A stretch of DNA of 64,000 bases from Pseudomonas pseudonitroreducens (GCF_021603645.1 NZ_BQHJ01000004.1:248001-312000), one strand, 5' to 3'; shown: positions 26,217 to 39,772, counted from the stretch's first letter. Numbers and translations are program-made. The notes: generated by a model not told the origin, from the sequence alone.

Positions 26217-27065
26217 ATGGCTGAACTCCTGACTCTCCGCGAAGCGGTCGAGCGCTTCGTCAACGACGGCGATACCGTCGCCCTCGAAGGCTTCACCCAC
26301 CTGATTCCGACCGCCGCTTCCCACGAGCTGATCCGCCAGGGCAAGAAAGACCTGCACCTGGTGCGCATGACGCCCGACCTGGTCTATGACCTGCTGATCG
26401 GCGCCGGCTGCGTGCGCAAGCTGACCTTCTCCTGGGGCGGCAACCCTGGCGTCGGTTCGCTGCACCGCCTGCGTGATGCGGTGGAGAAGGGCTGGCCGCG
26501 CGAGCTGGAGATCGACGAGCACAGCCACGCCGACCTGGCCAACTCCTACGTTGCCGGTGCCTCGGGCCTGCCGTTCGCCGTGTTGCGCGCCTACGCCGGC
26601 TCCGACCTGCCGAAGGTCAACCCGAACATCAAGTTCATCGAGTGCCCGTTTACCGGCGAGCAACTGGCCGCCGTACCGTCGGTACGCCCGGACGTGACCG
26701 TGATCCACGCGCAGAAGGCCGACCGCAAGGGCAACGTGCTGCTGTGGGGCATTCTCGGCGTGCAGAAGGAGGCCGCGCTGGCCGCCAAGCGCTGCATCGT
26801 CACCGTGGAAGAAGTCGTCGACGACCTGAACGCGCCGATGAACTCCTGCGTGCTGCCGACCTGGGCGCTGTCCGCCGTCTGCCTGGTGCCCGGCGGCTCG
26901 CATCCGTCCTACGCCCACGGCTACTCCGAGCGTGACAACCGCTTCTACCAGGCCTGGGACCCGATCGCCCGCGACCGCGACACCTTCAACGCCTGGATCG
27001 ACGGCTACATCCGCGGCACCAAGGATTTTGCTGAGTTCAAAGCCAAACTCGCGGAGGCCAAGTAA
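26217..27065 (+). CDS. pcaI: 3-Oxoadipate CoA-transferase subunit A
   Basis: 282 residues from the ATG at 26217. With PcaJ it transfers CoA from succinyl-CoA to beta-ketoadipate. Family features are DGDTVALEGFTHLIPTAASH, LTFSWGGNPGVGSLHRLRD and VIHAQKADRKGNVLLWGI. Its stop shares one base with the pcaJ start, so the subunits are translated together. PcaR sites lie upstream. Confidence 0.95.
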   Translation: MAELLTLREAVERFVNDGDTVALEGFTHLIPTAASHELIRQGKKDLHLVRMTPDLVYDLLIGAGCVRKLTFSWGGNPGVGSLHRLRDAVEKGWPRELEIDEHSHADLANSYVAGASGLPFAVLRAYAGSDLPKVNPNIKFIECPFTGEQLAAVPSVRPDVTVIHAQKADRKGNVLLWGILGVQKEAALAAKRCIVTVEEVVDDLNAPMNSCVLPTWALSAVCLVPGGSHPSYAHGYSERDNRFYQAWDPIARDRDTFNAWIDGYIRGTKDFAEFKAKLAEAK

Positions 27066-27843
27066 TGAGCGCCTACAGCACCAATGAAATGATGACCGTG
27101 GCCGCCGCCCGCCGCCTGAACAACGGCGCCGTCTGCTTCGTCGGCATCGGCCTGCCGTCCAAGGCCGCCAACCTCGCGCGCCTGACTGCATCCCCTGACG
27201 TGGTCCTGATCTACGAATCCGGCCCCATCGGCGCCAAGCCCAGCGTGCTGCCGTTGTCCATCGGCGACGGCGAGCTGGCCGAGACCGCCGACACCGTGGT
27301 GCCCACCGGCGAGATCTTCCGCTACTGGCTGCAGGGCGGGCGTATCGACGTCGGCTTCCTCGGCGCGGCCCAGGTCGATCGCTTCGGCAACATCAACACC
27401 ACCGTCATCGGCGACTACCACAAGCCGAAGGTGCGCCTGCCCGGCGCCGGCGGCGCGCCGGAGATCGCCGGTTCGGCCAAGGAGGTGCTGATCATCCTCA
27501 AGCAATCACACCGCACCTTCGTCGACAAGCTGGCCTTCGTCACCTCGGTCGGCTTCGGCGAAGGCGGCGACCATCGCCAGCAACTCGGCCTGCCCGGCAA
27601 GGGTCCGGTGGCGATCATCACCGACCTGTGCATCATGGAACCGGAAGCCGGCAGCAACGAATTCATCGTCACCTCGCTGCACCCGGGCGTGAGCCGCGAG
27701 CAGGTGGTCGAGAACACCGGCTGGGCGATCCGCTTCGCCGAAGAGGTGAAGGAAACCGTCGCCCCGACCGACGTCGAACTCGAAGCCCTGCGCGCCCTGG
27801 AAGCTCGCACCGCCGCCGCCCACGGCCAACTGGGAGGTGAGGA

Positions 27844-27847
<4 letters not shown>
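27065..27847 (+). CDS. pcaJ: 3-Oxoadipate CoA-transferase subunit B
   Basis: 260 residues. The nucleophilic Glu that carries CoA is expected in VVLIYESGPIGAKPSVLPLS (ESG motif), and GRIDVGFLGAAQVDRFGNIN is the usual subunit-B signature. It overlaps pcaI by one base and pcaF by four. Confidence 0.95.
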
Positions 27848-29049
<1,202 letters not shown>

Positions 29050-29081
29050 CACTTGCAGGATCGAGGGAGACGCCTGGTCCT

Positions 29082-29219
29082 TGCTCGCGAGCAAACCCCG
29101 TTGCGGGGCCGGGTTCGCGAGCAAGCTCGCTCCTACAGCCGCGTAGGGCGAATAACCTGGAACAGGTTATCCGCCGGTTCCTGTTCGGCGGATAACGCTG
29201 GCGCGTTATTCGCCCTACG
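29082..29219. repeat. REP plus CGTAGGGCGAATAACC palindrome
   Basis: A broken REP pair (29082-29138) followed by the long palindrome 29142-29219, separating pcaIJF from pcaBDC. Confidence 0.85.
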
Positions 29220-29320
29220 CAAACCGACGTCCTCGCGCGCAGCAAATGGGAGTCTGCTACAGACTCCTGCTCTGCGATCATACTGTCCCGACCACGCCCG
29301 CTGATCTCCGGAGCCAACCC

Positions 29321-30691
29321 GTGAGCACCAATCTTCTGTTCGACGCCTACTTCACCCAGCCTGCCATGCGCGCCATCTTCAGCGACCACGGCCGGGTGCA
29401 GGGCATGCTCGACTTCGAGGCCGCACTGGCCCGTGCCGAGGCTCGCGTGGGCGTGATCCCGGAGAGCGCCGTGGCGCCCATCGCCGCTGCCTGTCGCGCC
29501 GAGCTCTACGACTTCGCTGCACTGGCCCAGGCCATCTGCAGCGCCGGCAACTCCGCCATCCCGCTGGTGAAGGCGCTGGGCAAGCGCATCGCCGCCGAGG
29601 ATGCCGAAGCCGAACGCCATGTGCACCTGGGCGCCACCAGCCAGGACGCCATGGACTCCGGTCTGGTCCTGCAACTGCGCGCCGCCATCGAGCTGCTGGA
29701 AAGCGACCTTGCCCAACTGGCCGGCGCACTCGCCGTTCAAGCACAGGCCCACGCCGGCACGCCCATGGTTGGCCGTACCTGGCTGCAGCACGCCACGCCG
29801 GTCACCCTTGGCATGAAGATCGCCGGCTGGCTGGGGGCGATCAGCCGCCATCGCCAGCGTCTGAACGAACTCAAGCCACGCCTGCTGTGCCTGCAGTTCG
29901 GCGGCGCCTCCGGCAGCCTCGCCGCGTTGGGCGAACAGGGCTTTGCCGTGGCCGAAGCGCTGGCTGAGGAACTGCACCTGCAATTGCCCGAGCAGCCCTG
30001 GCATACCCAGCGCGACCGCCTGGTGGAGTTCGCCAGCCTGCTCGGCCTGATCGCCGGCAGCCTCGGCAAGCTCGGTCGCGACCTCAGCCTGCTGATGCAG
30101 ACCGAGGCCGGCGAAGTCTTCGAGCCATCCGCGCCGGGCAAGGGTGGTTCGTCCACCATGCCGCACAAGCGCAATCCGGTGGGCGCTGCCGTGCTGATCG
30201 GCGCGGCCACCCGCGCGCCGGGATTGGTCTCGACGCTATTCTCGGCCATGCCGCAGGAACACGAACGCAGCCTCGGCCTGTGGCACGCCGAATGGGAGAG
30301 CCTGCCGGAGTTGTGTTGCCTCGTCTCGGGTGCCCTGCAACAGGCGCTGCTTCTGGTGCCGGGTCTGGAAGTCGACGCCGAGCGCATGCTGACGAACCTC
30401 GACCTCACCCGCGGCCTGGTGCTCGCCGAAGCCGTGAGTATCGCCCTGGCCCAGCGCATCGGCCGCGATGCCGCCCACCACCTGGTGGAGCAATGCTGCA
30501 AGCAGGCGGTGAAGGAGGATGCGCACCTGCGCACCGTGCTCGGCGCCAATGCCGAGGTTGCCGAACAATTGAATGCCGATGAGCTGGATCGCCTGCTCGA
30601 TCCGGCCCATTACCTGGGCCAGGCGCGCTGCTGGGTCGAACGCGCGCTGGCCGAACACCAAGCACTTTCCTTGCGCAAAGAATCCCGATAG
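29321..30691 (+). CDS. pcaB: 3-Carboxy-cis,cis-muconate cycloisomerase
   Basis: 456 residues, starting at GTG 29321 after CCGGAG; an upstream in-frame codon (29246) has no ribosome site. Member of the fumarase/argininosuccinate lyase superfamily. The signature loop GKGGSSTMPHKRNPVGAAVL is present, as is VHLGATSQDAMDSGLV. It lactonises the PcaHG product to gamma-carboxymuconolactone. First gene of pcaBDC. Confidence 0.94.
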   Translation: MSTNLLFDAYFTQPAMRAIFSDHGRVQGMLDFEAALARAEARVGVIPESAVAPIAAACRAELYDFAALAQAICSAGNSAIPLVKALGKRIAAEDAEAERHVHLGATSQDAMDSGLVLQLRAAIELLESDLAQLAGALAVQAQAHAGTPMVGRTWLQHATPVTLGMKIAGWLGAISRHRQRLNELKPRLLCLQFGGASGSLAALGEQGFAVAEALAEELHLQLPEQPWHTQRDRLVEFASLLGLIAGSLGKLGRDLSLLMQTEAGEVFEPSAPGKGGSSTMPHKRNPVGAAVLIGAATRAPGLVSTLFSAMPQEHERSLGLWHAEWESLPELCCLVSGALQQALLLVPGLEVDAERMLTNLDLTRGLVLAEAVSIALAQRIGRDAAHHLVEQCCKQAVKEDAHLRTVLGANAEVAEQLNADELDRLLDPAHYLGQARCWVERALAEHQALSLRKESR

Positions 30692-30700
30692 GAGCCTTGC

Positions 30701-31489
30701 ATGCCTGCCGTACGTCTCGCCGATGGCGACCTCAACTATCAACTGGAAGGCCCGGCTGACGCGCCGGTGCTGGTGCTGTCCAACTCCCTGGGTACCGACC
30801 TGCACATGTGGGACGCGCAGCTCGCGACCTTCGCCGAACACTTCCGCGTGTTGCGCTATGACACCCGTGGCCACGGCGCCTCGCTGGTCACGCCTGGCCC
30901 CTACAGCATCGAGCAGAACGGCCGCGATGTGCTGGCGCTGCTGGACGCACTGGACATTCCGCGCGCGCACTTCTGCGGCCTGTCCATGGGTGGCCTGATC
31001 GGCCAGTGGCTGGGCGTCCATGCGCCGGAACGCATCGAGCGGCTGGTGCTGTGCAACACCGCCGCCAAGATCGGCACACCAGAGGTCTGGAATCCGCGCA
31101 TCGACAGCGTGCTTAGCGGCGGTGCCGAGGCGATGCGCAACCTGCGCGATGCGTCGATTTCGCGCTGGTTCACCGCTGACTTTGCCACGGCCGAGCCGGG
31201 CAAGGTCGAGGCCATTGTCGGCATGCTGGCGCAAACCTCGCCGGAAGGTTACGCGGCCAACTGCGCCGCCGTGCGCGACGCCGATTTCCGTGGCGAGATC
31301 GGCGCCATCAGCGCGCCGACCCTGGTGGTCTGCGGCGCCGCCGACCCGGTGACCACCACCGAGGACGGGCGCTTCCTGCAGGCACGCATTCCCGCTGCCG
31401 AGCTGGTGGAGTTCCGCGCTGCGCACCTGTCCAACGTGCAGGCCGGCGATGCCTTCAGCCAGCGTGTGCTTTCCTTCCTGCGCGCATAA
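30701..31489 (+). CDS. pcaD: 3-Oxoadipate enol-lactonase
   Basis: 262 residues, alpha/beta-hydrolase fold. The nucleophile elbow is FCGLSMGGLIGQW, with Ser in G-x-S-x-G context. The acid is in CGAADPVTT and the His in AAHLSNVQAGD. It hydrolyses the enol-lactone made by both branches (PcaC or CatC). Nine bases after pcaB. Confidence 0.94.
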   Translation: MPAVRLADGDLNYQLEGPADAPVLVLSNSLGTDLHMWDAQLATFAEHFRVLRYDTRGHGASLVTPGPYSIEQNGRDVLALLDALDIPRAHFCGLSMGGLIGQWLGVHAPERIERLVLCNTAAKIGTPEVWNPRIDSVLSGGAEAMRNLRDASISRWFTADFATAEPGKVEAIVGMLAQTSPEGYAANCAAVRDADFRGEIGAISAPTLVVCGAADPVTTTEDGRFLQARIPAAELVEFRAAHLSNVQAGDAFSQRVLSFLRA

Positions 31490-31503
31490 CGGTTTTTGCT
31501 TTT

Positions 31504-31589
31504 CGTAGGAGCGAGCCTGCTCGCGAACCTGGGCCTTCGCAGCGGAGATTGTTCGCGAGCAAAGGCTAGGCGCCCCCCTCGGTCCTACA
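31504..31589. repeat. REP pair between pcaD and pcaC
   Basis: CGTAGGAGCGAGCCTGCTCG and a degenerate inverted partner lie inside the pcaBDC operon. Confidence 0.75.
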
Positions 31590-31611
31590 AGGTTCCGATT
31601 TGGAGTTTGAG

Positions 31612-32007
31612 ATGGACGAGAAAGAACGTTACGAAGCCGGCATGCAGGTCCGCCGCGCGGTGCTGGGCGATGCCCATGTCGACCGCAGTCTGGAGAAGCG
31701 CACGGACTTCAATGAAGAATTCCAGGAAATGATCACCCGCCACGCCTGGGGTGATATCTGGACCCGCCCAGGCCTGCCGCGCCACACCCGCAGCCTGATC
31801 ACCATCGCCATGCTGATCGGCATGAACCGCGAGGGCGAGCTCAAGCTGCACCTGCGCGCCGCGCGCAACAACGGCGTGACCCGCGAGGAGATCAAGGAAG
31901 TGCTGCTGCAGAGCGCAATCTACTGTGGCATCCCCGCCGCCAACGCCACCTTCCACCTCGCCGAAGCGGTGTGGGACGAGCTGGGCATCGAGTCGCTGGA
32001 GCAGTAA
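31612..32007 (+). CDS. pcaC: 4-Carboxymuconolactone decarboxylase
   Basis: 131 residues from the ATG at 31612. Small helical AhpD-like fold (SLITIAMLIGMNREGELKLH, then LLQSAIYCGIPAANATFHLA, containing the conserved Cys and His region). It removes CO2 from gamma-carboxymuconolactone to give the enol-lactone for PcaD. Separated from pcaD by a REP pair, yet in the same direction. Confidence 0.94.
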   Translation: MDEKERYEAGMQVRRAVLGDAHVDRSLEKRTDFNEEFQEMITRHAWGDIWTRPGLPRHTRSLITIAMLIGMNREGELKLHLRAARNNGVTREEIKEVLLQSAIYCGIPAANATFHLAEAVWDELGIESLEQ

Positions 32008-32055
32008 CCCGTCGCGGCTTCGATACCCATGCTGTGCCTCTACCCAATCACTGGC

Positions 32056-34008
<1,953 letters not shown>

Positions 34009-34084
34009 CTTGGGCGTCCGTCCGGTTTTTCTTTCGAACCAGTGTGGCACGGGACGCCGAGATGTAGGAGACGAGGAAGGCTTT

Positions 34085-34167
34085 TGTAGGAGCGAGGGGA
34101 CGCCTAGTCCTTGCTCGTGAACCGTGCCCGCAGCGGGGTTTGTTCGCGAGCAAGCTCGCTCCTACAG
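34085..34167. repeat. REP pair
   Basis: Opposed REP copies between the acetoacetyl-CoA synthetase gene and liuE. Confidence 0.8.
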
Positions 34168-34182
34168 GTTCAGGCAGGCGCC

Positions 34183-35085
34183 TTAGCGTTTGGACAACTG
34201 CGCCTTGGCCACCCGCGAGCCGTTGGGCTTGTCGAGCACGGCGCAGATGCGCGCGCCGGCGTCGATCAGCTTGTCCAGGTCGATGCCGGTGTGGATGCCC
34301 AGGCCGTTGAGCAGGTAGAGCACGTCTTCGGTGGCGACGTTGCCGGTGGCGCCCTTGGCGTAGGGGCAGCCGCCGAGGCCGGCGACCGAGCTGTCGAACA
34401 CCGCGATGCCTTCCAGCAGGCTGGCGTAGATGTTCGCCGTGGCCTGGCCGTAGGTGTCGTGGAAGTGCCCGGCCAGTTGCGCGCGCGGTACGCGTTGGCC
34501 GACGACTTCGAACATGTGCCGGGTGGCGCCGGCGGTGCCGACGCCGATGGTGTCGCCCAGCGAGACTTCGTAGCAGCCCATGGCGTGCAGTTCCTCGGCG
34601 ACGGCTGCCACCTGCGCTGCGTCGACCTCGCCCTGGTAGGGGCAGCCGAGCACGCAGGAGACGTAGCCGCGCACGCGCACGCCATGCTGGCGCGCCGCTT
34701 CCATCACCGGGACGAAGCGCTCCAGGCTCTCCTTGATCGAGCAGTTGATGTTCTTCTGCGAGAAGGCTTCGGAGGCGGCGGCGAATACCGCGACTTCCTT
34801 CACCCGGGATTCCAGAGCGGCCTCGAAGCCCTTCAGGTTCGGCGCCAGGGCGGCGTAGGTGACGCCGGCCTTCTGCTGGATACCGGCGAAGACTTCCGCC
34901 GAGCCGGCCATCTGCGGCACCCACTTGGGCGAGACGAAGCTGCCGACTTCGATGTAGCCGAGGCCGGCGGCGGTGAGGTCATCGACCAGGCGAACCTTGT
35001 CGGCCACGGCGATGGGTTGCTTCTCGTTCTGCAGGCCGTCGCGCGGGCCGACTTCGACCAAACGGACGGATTGGGGCAGGGTCAT
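34183..35085 (-). CDS. liuE: 3-Hydroxy-3-methylglutaryl-CoA lyase
   Basis: 300 residues. It cleaves HMG-CoA into acetoacetate and acetyl-CoA, the final step of leucine breakdown. TIM-barrel DRE-type lyase: VEVGPRDGLQNEKQPIA carries the catalytic Arg-Asp, and GGCPYAKGATGNVATEDVLY carries the regulatory Cys loop. Last gene of the liu operon, separated from liuD by a REP cluster. Confidence 0.94.
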   Translation of the reverse strand: MTLPQSVRLVEVGPRDGLQNEKQPIAVADKVRLVDDLTAAGLGYIEVGSFVSPKWVPQMAGSAEVFAGIQQKAGVTYAALAPNLKGFEAALESRVKEVAVFAAASEAFSQKNINCSIKESLERFVPVMEAARQHGVRVRGYVSCVLGCPYQGEVDAAQVAAVAEELHAMGCYEVSLGDTIGVGTAGATRHMFEVVGQRVPRAQLAGHFHDTYGQATANIYASLLEGIAVFDSSVAGLGGCPYAKGATGNVATEDVLYLLNGLGIHTGIDLDKLIDAGARICAVLDKPNGSRVAKAQLSKR

Positions 35086-35124
35086 GACTTGTCCTCGTTG
35101 GATTCAGGCGAATGGCGGCTCTAC

Positions 35125-35308
35125 CTGTAGGAGCGAGCTTGCTCGCGAACGCGTTGCACCCTGGGTTATCGGAGTGAAGCGGGTTCGCGAGCAAGCTCGC
35201 TCCTACGAAGAGCCAAGCGATGGCTTCAGCCAAGTAGGGCGCATAAAGGGAACGCGTTATCCGCCGTTGCCTCGCGGCGGATAACGCTGGCGCGTATTGC
35301 GCCCTACA
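35125..35308. repeat. REP pair plus GTAGGGCGCATAAAGG palindrome
   Basis: A REP pair (35125-35207) and a long palindrome (35234-35308) sit within the liu operon between liuD and liuE. Confidence 0.85.
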
Positions 35309-35317
35309 AAGCCGGCG

Positions 35318-37279
35318 TCAGGCCGGCGCTTCTTCCAGTTCGACCAGCGCCGTGCCTTCCGACACCAGTTCGCCTTCGCTGCAATACAGCGATTTCACCA
35401 CGCCGGCGTGCGGCGCGCGAATGCTGTGTTCCATTTTCATCGCTTCGAGCACCACCAGCGCGGCGCCGGCTTCGACGCTCTGGCCGGGTTCCACCAGAAT
35501 GCGCACGATGCTGCCGTTCATCGGCGCGCCCAGGCCGCCCTGGTGCGAGTGGGCGGCTTCGGCCTCGGCGATGGCGTCGAAACGCTGCACGGCCACCAGC
35601 TCGCCGTTCCACTCCAGGTAGAGGCTGTCGCCGCGGCGGATCACCTGGTGGCGGCGGCGCAGTTCGCCGTCCTTCACATCCAGCCACTGGCCATCGAGCT
35701 GGGCGATGCGCTGCCCATCGGCATGGCGCAGGCGCACTACTTGCGATTCACCCTTGGCCAGCAGGTGCAGGTCGGTTTCGCCTGGCAGGCCGCTGCGCCA
35801 ACCGCTCTGGGCGGACCACGGCGAGTGGGCGTCGTCGCCACGCACGCGGGCGGCTTCGCTCTGTACCCAGGCTTCGCCGGCCAGTTGCCAGAAGCGCTCG
35901 GGCAGGGCGGTCGGAGCGGGCAGCAGGGCATCCTGGTAGCGGGCGATGAAGCCGGTATCCAGTTCGCCGTCGGCGAAGGCCGGGTGGGCCAGTACGCGGC
36001 GCAGGAAGGCCAGGTTGGTCTTGAAGCCGCCAACCGCGGTTTCCGCCAGCATCGACAGCAGGCGCTGACGCGCTTCCTCGCGGTTCTCGCCCCAGGCGAT
36101 CAGCTTGGCCAGCATCGGGTCGTAGAACGGCGAGATGTCGTCACCCTCGCGGATGCCGCTGTCGGTCCGGCGGCCGGGGCCGGCGGCGGGTTCGCGGTAC
36201 AGCGCGAGGTGACCGCTGGCCGGCAGGAAGCCGCCTTCAGGGTCTTCGGCGTAGAGGCGCACTTCGATGGCGTGGCCGTTCAGCGGCACCTGTTCCTGGG
36301 TGATCGGCAGCGGCTCGCCACGGGCGACGCGGATCTGCCAGGCGACCAGGTCGAGGCCGGTGATGGCTTCGGTGACCGGGTGCTCGACCTGCAGGCGGGT
36401 GTTCATTTCCATGAAGAAGAACTGGCCGCTGCCTTCGTCGTAGAGGAATTCGACGGTGCCGGCACCGACGTAGCCGATGGCCTGGGCTGCGCGTACAGCG
36501 GACTCGCCCATGGCGGCGCGCAGTTCGGCGGAGAGGCCCGGAGCCGGCGCTTCCTCGACGACTTTCTGGTGGCGACGCTGGATCGAGCAATCGCGCTCGT
36601 TGAGGTACAGGCAGTGGCCGTGCTGGTCGGCAAACACCTGGATTTCCACGTGGCGCGGCTTGGTCAGGTACTTCTCCACCAGCATGCGCGAGTCGCCGAA
36701 ACCGGACTGCGCTTCACGCTGGGCGGATTCCAGCGCCTCGGCCAGTTCGGCCTCGCGCTCGACCACTTTCATGCCCTTGCCGCCACCGCCGGCAGCGGCC
36801 TTGAGCAGCACCGGGTAGCCGATGCGCTGCGCTTCGCGCTGGAAGGTGGCGTAGTCCTGAGCCTCGCCATGGTAGCCGGGCACCAGCGGTACGCCGGCGG
36901 TTTCCATCAGGGCCTTGGCCGCGGACTTGCTGCCCATGGCGTCGATGGCGCTGGCCGGCGGACCAAGGAACACCAGCCCGGCCTCTTCGCAGGCGCGGGC
37001 GAAGCCGGCGTTCTCCGAGAGGAAGCCGTAGCCGGGGTGGATGGCCTGGGCGCCGGCAGCTTTCGCGGCGGCCAGCACAGCGTCGGCGCGCAGGTAGCTT
37101 TCAGCGGGCTTGGCGCCGCCCAGGTCGATGGCGATGTCCGCCTCTTCGACGTGGCGGGCGTTGCGGTCGGTGGCGCTGTGCACGGCCACGGTGGTCAGGC
37201 CCAGGGCCTTGGCGGTGCGCATCACGCGGCAGGCGATTTCGCCGCGGTTGGCCACCAGCAGGGTATCGATCTTCTTCAT
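35318..37279 (-). CDS. liuD: Methylcrotonyl-CoA carboxylase, biotin-carrying alpha subunit
   Basis: 653 residues. Biotin carboxylase domain first (KIDTLLVANRGEIACRVMRT; ATP-grasp loop KAAAGGGGKGMKVV), then a linker, then the C-terminal biotinyl domain with the lysine in VVLEAMKMEHSIRA. Works with LiuB to carboxylate 3-methylcrotonyl-CoA. The start codon shares one base with the end of liuC. Confidence 0.95.
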   Translation of the reverse strand: MKKIDTLLVANRGEIACRVMRTAKALGLTTVAVHSATDRNARHVEEADIAIDLGGAKPAESYLRADAVLAAAKAAGAQAIHPGYGFLSENAGFARACEEAGLVFLGPPASAIDAMGSKSAAKALMETAGVPLVPGYHGEAQDYATFQREAQRIGYPVLLKAAAGGGGKGMKVVEREAELAEALESAQREAQSGFGDSRMLVEKYLTKPRHVEIQVFADQHGHCLYLNERDCSIQRRHQKVVEEAPAPGLSAELRAAMGESAVRAAQAIGYVGAGTVEFLYDEGSGQFFFMEMNTRLQVEHPVTEAITGLDLVAWQIRVARGEPLPITQEQVPLNGHAIEVRLYAEDPEGGFLPASGHLALYREPAAGPGRRTDSGIREGDDISPFYDPMLAKLIAWGENREEARQRLLSMLAETAVGGFKTNLAFLRRVLAHPAFADGELDTGFIARYQDALLPAPTALPERFWQLAGEAWVQSEAARVRGDDAHSPWSAQSGWRSGLPGETDLHLLAKGESQVVRLRHADGQRIAQLDGQWLDVKDGELRRRHQVIRRGDSLYLEWNGELVAVQRFDAIAEAEAAHSHQGGLGAPMNGSIVRILVEPGQSVEAGAALVVLEAMKMEHSIRAPHAGVVKSLYCSEGELVSEGTALVELEEAPA

Positions 37280-38076
37280 CAGACTTGCTCCTGCCAGGCC
37301 GGTTTGCGTTTCTCCAGGAAGGCGCGCAGGCCTTCCTGCCCCTCGGGGCTGATGCGGATGCGGGCGATGGCGGCTTCGGTGTAGCGGCGGCGTTCGGGAG
37401 TGAGTTCGCCGGCGCCGATTTCGTGGAACAGCGCCTTGCAGGCGACCAGGGCCGCCGGGCTGTTGTTCAGCAGGTTGGCGATCCAGGCTTCGGCCTCATC
37501 GTCCAGTTCGGCAGCCGGATAGTGTTCATCGACCAGGCCCAGCTCGCGGGCACGGATGCCGCTGAAGCGCTCGGCGGTCATGGCGTAGCGAGTCGCGGCG
37601 CGCTGGCCGATGGCCTTGGTGACGAAGGGGCCGATGGTGGCCGGGATCAGCCCGATGCGCACTTCCGACAGGCAGAACTGCGCGTCCTCGGCGGCCAGCA
37701 CCATATCGCAGCAGGCGGTCAGGCCGACGCCACCGCCGAAGGCCGCGCCCTGGACGATGGCGAGGGTCGGCTTGCTCAGCTGGTGCAGGTTGTAGAGCAG
37801 CTCGGCCAGTTGCTGGGCGTCGTTCAGATTGCCCTGGTAGTCCAGCTTCACCGATTCCTGCATCCACGCCAGGTCCGCGCCGCCGCAGAAGTGCTTGCCG
37901 CGTCCACGCAGTACCAGCAGGCGTACGCGCTCATCGTTGGCCACGGCGTCCAGTGCCTGGATCAGCTCGGCGATGGTCCGGGCGTTGAAGGCGTTGTTCT
38001 TCTCCGGGCGGTTCAGCCACAGGCTGGCGACGCCGCGCGGGTCGATATCGAGCTCAATGTTTTCGAAAGTAGTCAT
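37279..38076 (-). CDS. liuC: 3-Methylglutaconyl-CoA hydratase
   Basis: 265 residues, crotonase fold. Oxyanion-hole motifs are visible at HFCGGADLAWMQE and IVQGAAFGGGVGLTACCDMV, and the acidic catalytic region follows at FCLSEVRIGLIPATIG. It hydrates 3-methylglutaconyl-CoA to HMG-CoA for LiuE. One-base contact with liuD. Confidence 0.93.
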   Translation of the reverse strand: MTTFENIELDIDPRGVASLWLNRPEKNNAFNARTIAELIQALDAVANDERVRLLVLRGRGKHFCGGADLAWMQESVKLDYQGNLNDAQQLAELLYNLHQLSKPTLAIVQGAAFGGGVGLTACCDMVLAAEDAQFCLSEVRIGLIPATIGPFVTKAIGQRAATRYAMTAERFSGIRARELGLVDEHYPAAELDDEAEAWIANLLNNSPAALVACKALFHEIGAGELTPERRRYTEAAIARIRISPEGQEGLRAFLEKRKPAWQEQV

Positions 38077-38084
38077 TAGGGACT

Positions 38085-38160
38085 CCTGGGCCGCAGGCTG
38101 CAGGCCACAAGCTGCAGGCGAGAACTCTCTTGCCTGCCGCCTGAAGCCTGCTGCCTGCCG
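38085..38160. repeat. GCTGCAGGC palindromic repeats
   Basis: Runs of GCAGGCTGCAGGCCACAAGC and an inverted CTTGCCTGCCGCCTGAAGCC between liuC and liuB. A related stretch lies between liuB and liuA (about 39783-39850). Confidence 0.65.
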
Positions 38161-38164
38161 CCGC

Positions 38165-39772
38165 TTACATCCTGAATACGCCGAAGCGGGTCGCTTCGAC
38201 AGGCGCGTTGAGCGAGGCTGAGAGGGCGAGGCCGAGCACGTCGCGGGTCTGCGCCGGGTCGATCACGCCGTCGTCCCACAGGCGCGCGCTGGAGTAGTAT
38301 GGGTGACCCTGGCGCTCGTACTGTTCGAGGATCGGCGCCTTGATCTTCGCTTCGTCTTCGGCGGACAGCGCGTTGCCGGCGCGTTCGGTCTGCTCGCGCT
38401 TGACCTGGGCCAGCACGCCGGCGGCCTGTTCGCCGCCCATCACGCCGATCCGCGCGTTGGGCCACATCCACAGGAAGCGCGGGTCGTAGGCGCGGCCGCA
38501 CATGCCGTAGTTACCAGCGCCGAAGCTGCCGCCGATGATCACGGTGAACTTCGGCACCTGGGCGCAGGCCACCGCGGTGACCAGCTTGGCGCCGTGCTTG
38601 GCGATGCCGCCGGCCTCGTACTTCTGGCCGACCATGAAGCCGGTGATGTTCTGCAGGAACACCAGCGGGATGCCGCGCTGGCAGGCCAGTTCGATGAAGT
38701 GCGCGCCTTTCTGCGCGGCTTCGGCGAAGAGGATGCCGTTGTTGGCGAGGATCGCTACCGGGTAGCCGTGCAGGTGGGCGAAGCCGCACACCAGGGTGGT
38801 GCCGAACAGCGCCTTGAACTCGTCGAATTCGCTGCCGTCGACCAGCCGCGCGATGATCTCGCGCACGTCGAAGGGCTGCTTGCTGTCCACCGGGATCACG
38901 CCGTACAGCTCGTCGCTGGCGTACAGCGGGGCGCGCGGGGCGCGGGTGTTGAGCTTGCCCTGCTTGCTCCAGTTGAGGTTGGCGATGCAGCGGCGGGCGA
39001 TGGCCAGCGCGTGCTCGTCGTCCTCGGCGTAGTGATCGGCGACGCCGGAAGTCTTGCAGTGCACGTCGGCGCCGCCGAGGTCCTCGGCGCTCACCACTTC
39101 ACCGGTGGCGGCCTTCACCAGCGGCGGGCCAGCGAGGAAGATGGTGGCCTGGTTGCGTACCATGATGGTCTCGTCGCTCATCGCCGGCACGTAGGCGCCG
39201 CCGGCGGTGCAGGAGCCCATCACCACGGCGATCTGCGGGATGCCCTGGGCGCTCATGTTGGCCTGGTTGAAGAAGATCCGGCCGAAGTGCTCGCGGTCGG
39301 GGAACACCTCGTCCTGGCGCGGCAGGTTGGCGCCGCCCGAATCCACCAGGTAGATGCACGGCAGGCGGTTCTGCTGGGCGATGGTCTGGGCGCGCAGGTG
39401 CTTCTTCACGGTCAGCGGGTAGTAGCTGCCGCCTTTTACCGTGGCGTCGTTGCCGACGATCATGCATTCGACGCCTTCCACCCGGCCGATGCCGGCAACC
39501 ACGCCGGCGGCGGCGACGTCTTCGCCGTACACGTCATGGGCGGCGAGGGCGGAGACTTCGAGGAAGGGCGAGCCGGCGTCGAGCAGGCGGTTGATGCGTT
39601 CGCGCACCAAGAGCTTGCCGCGCGCGGTGTGCTTGGCCTGGGCGGCGGCGCCGCCGCCTTCATGGACGCGGCCGAGGACGGTGCGCAGGTCCTGGACGTT
39701 CTCCAGCATGGTCGCGGCGTTGGCGGCGTATTCCGGGGAACGGGTGTTGAGTTGGGTGCCGAGGATGGTCAT
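38165..39772 (-). CDS. liuB: Methylcrotonyl-CoA carboxylase, beta (carboxyltransferase) subunit
   Basis: 535 residues from the ATG at 39772. Acyl-CoA carboxyltransferase with the N-terminal acyl-CoA site ([40 protein letters not shown]) and the C-terminal carboxybiotin site ([20 protein letters not shown]). Partner of LiuD. A start at 39802 would translate the adjacent repeat and is less likely. Confidence 0.95.
   Translation of the reverse strand: MTILGTQLNTRSPEYAANAATMLENVQDLRTVLGRVHEGGGAAAQAKHTARGKLLVRERINRLLDAGSPFLEVSALAAHDVYGEDVAAAGVVAGIGRVEGVECMIVGNDATVKGGSYYPLTVKKHLRAQTIAQQNRLPCIYLVDSGGANLPRQDEVFPDREHFGRIFFNQANMSAQGIPQIAVVMGSCTAGGAYVPAMSDETIMVRNQATIFLAGPPLVKAATGEVVSAEDLGGADVHCKTSGVADHYAEDDEHALAIARRCIANLNWSKQGKLNTRAPRAPLYASDELYGVIPVDSKQPFDVREIIARLVDGSEFDEFKALFGTTLVCGFAHLHGYPVAILANNGILFAEAAQKGAHFIELACQRGIPLVFLQNITGFMVGQKYEAGGIAKHGAKLVTAVACAQVPKFTVIIGGSFGAGNYGMCGRAYDPRFLWMWPNARIGVMGGEQAAGVLAQVKREQTERAGNALSAEDEAKIKAPILEQYERQGHPYYSSARLWDDGVIDPAQTRDVLGLALSASLNAPVEATRFGVFRM

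Noticed and set aside
35297-37384. 695-codon plus-strand ORF
   Set aside because: Antisense of liuD.
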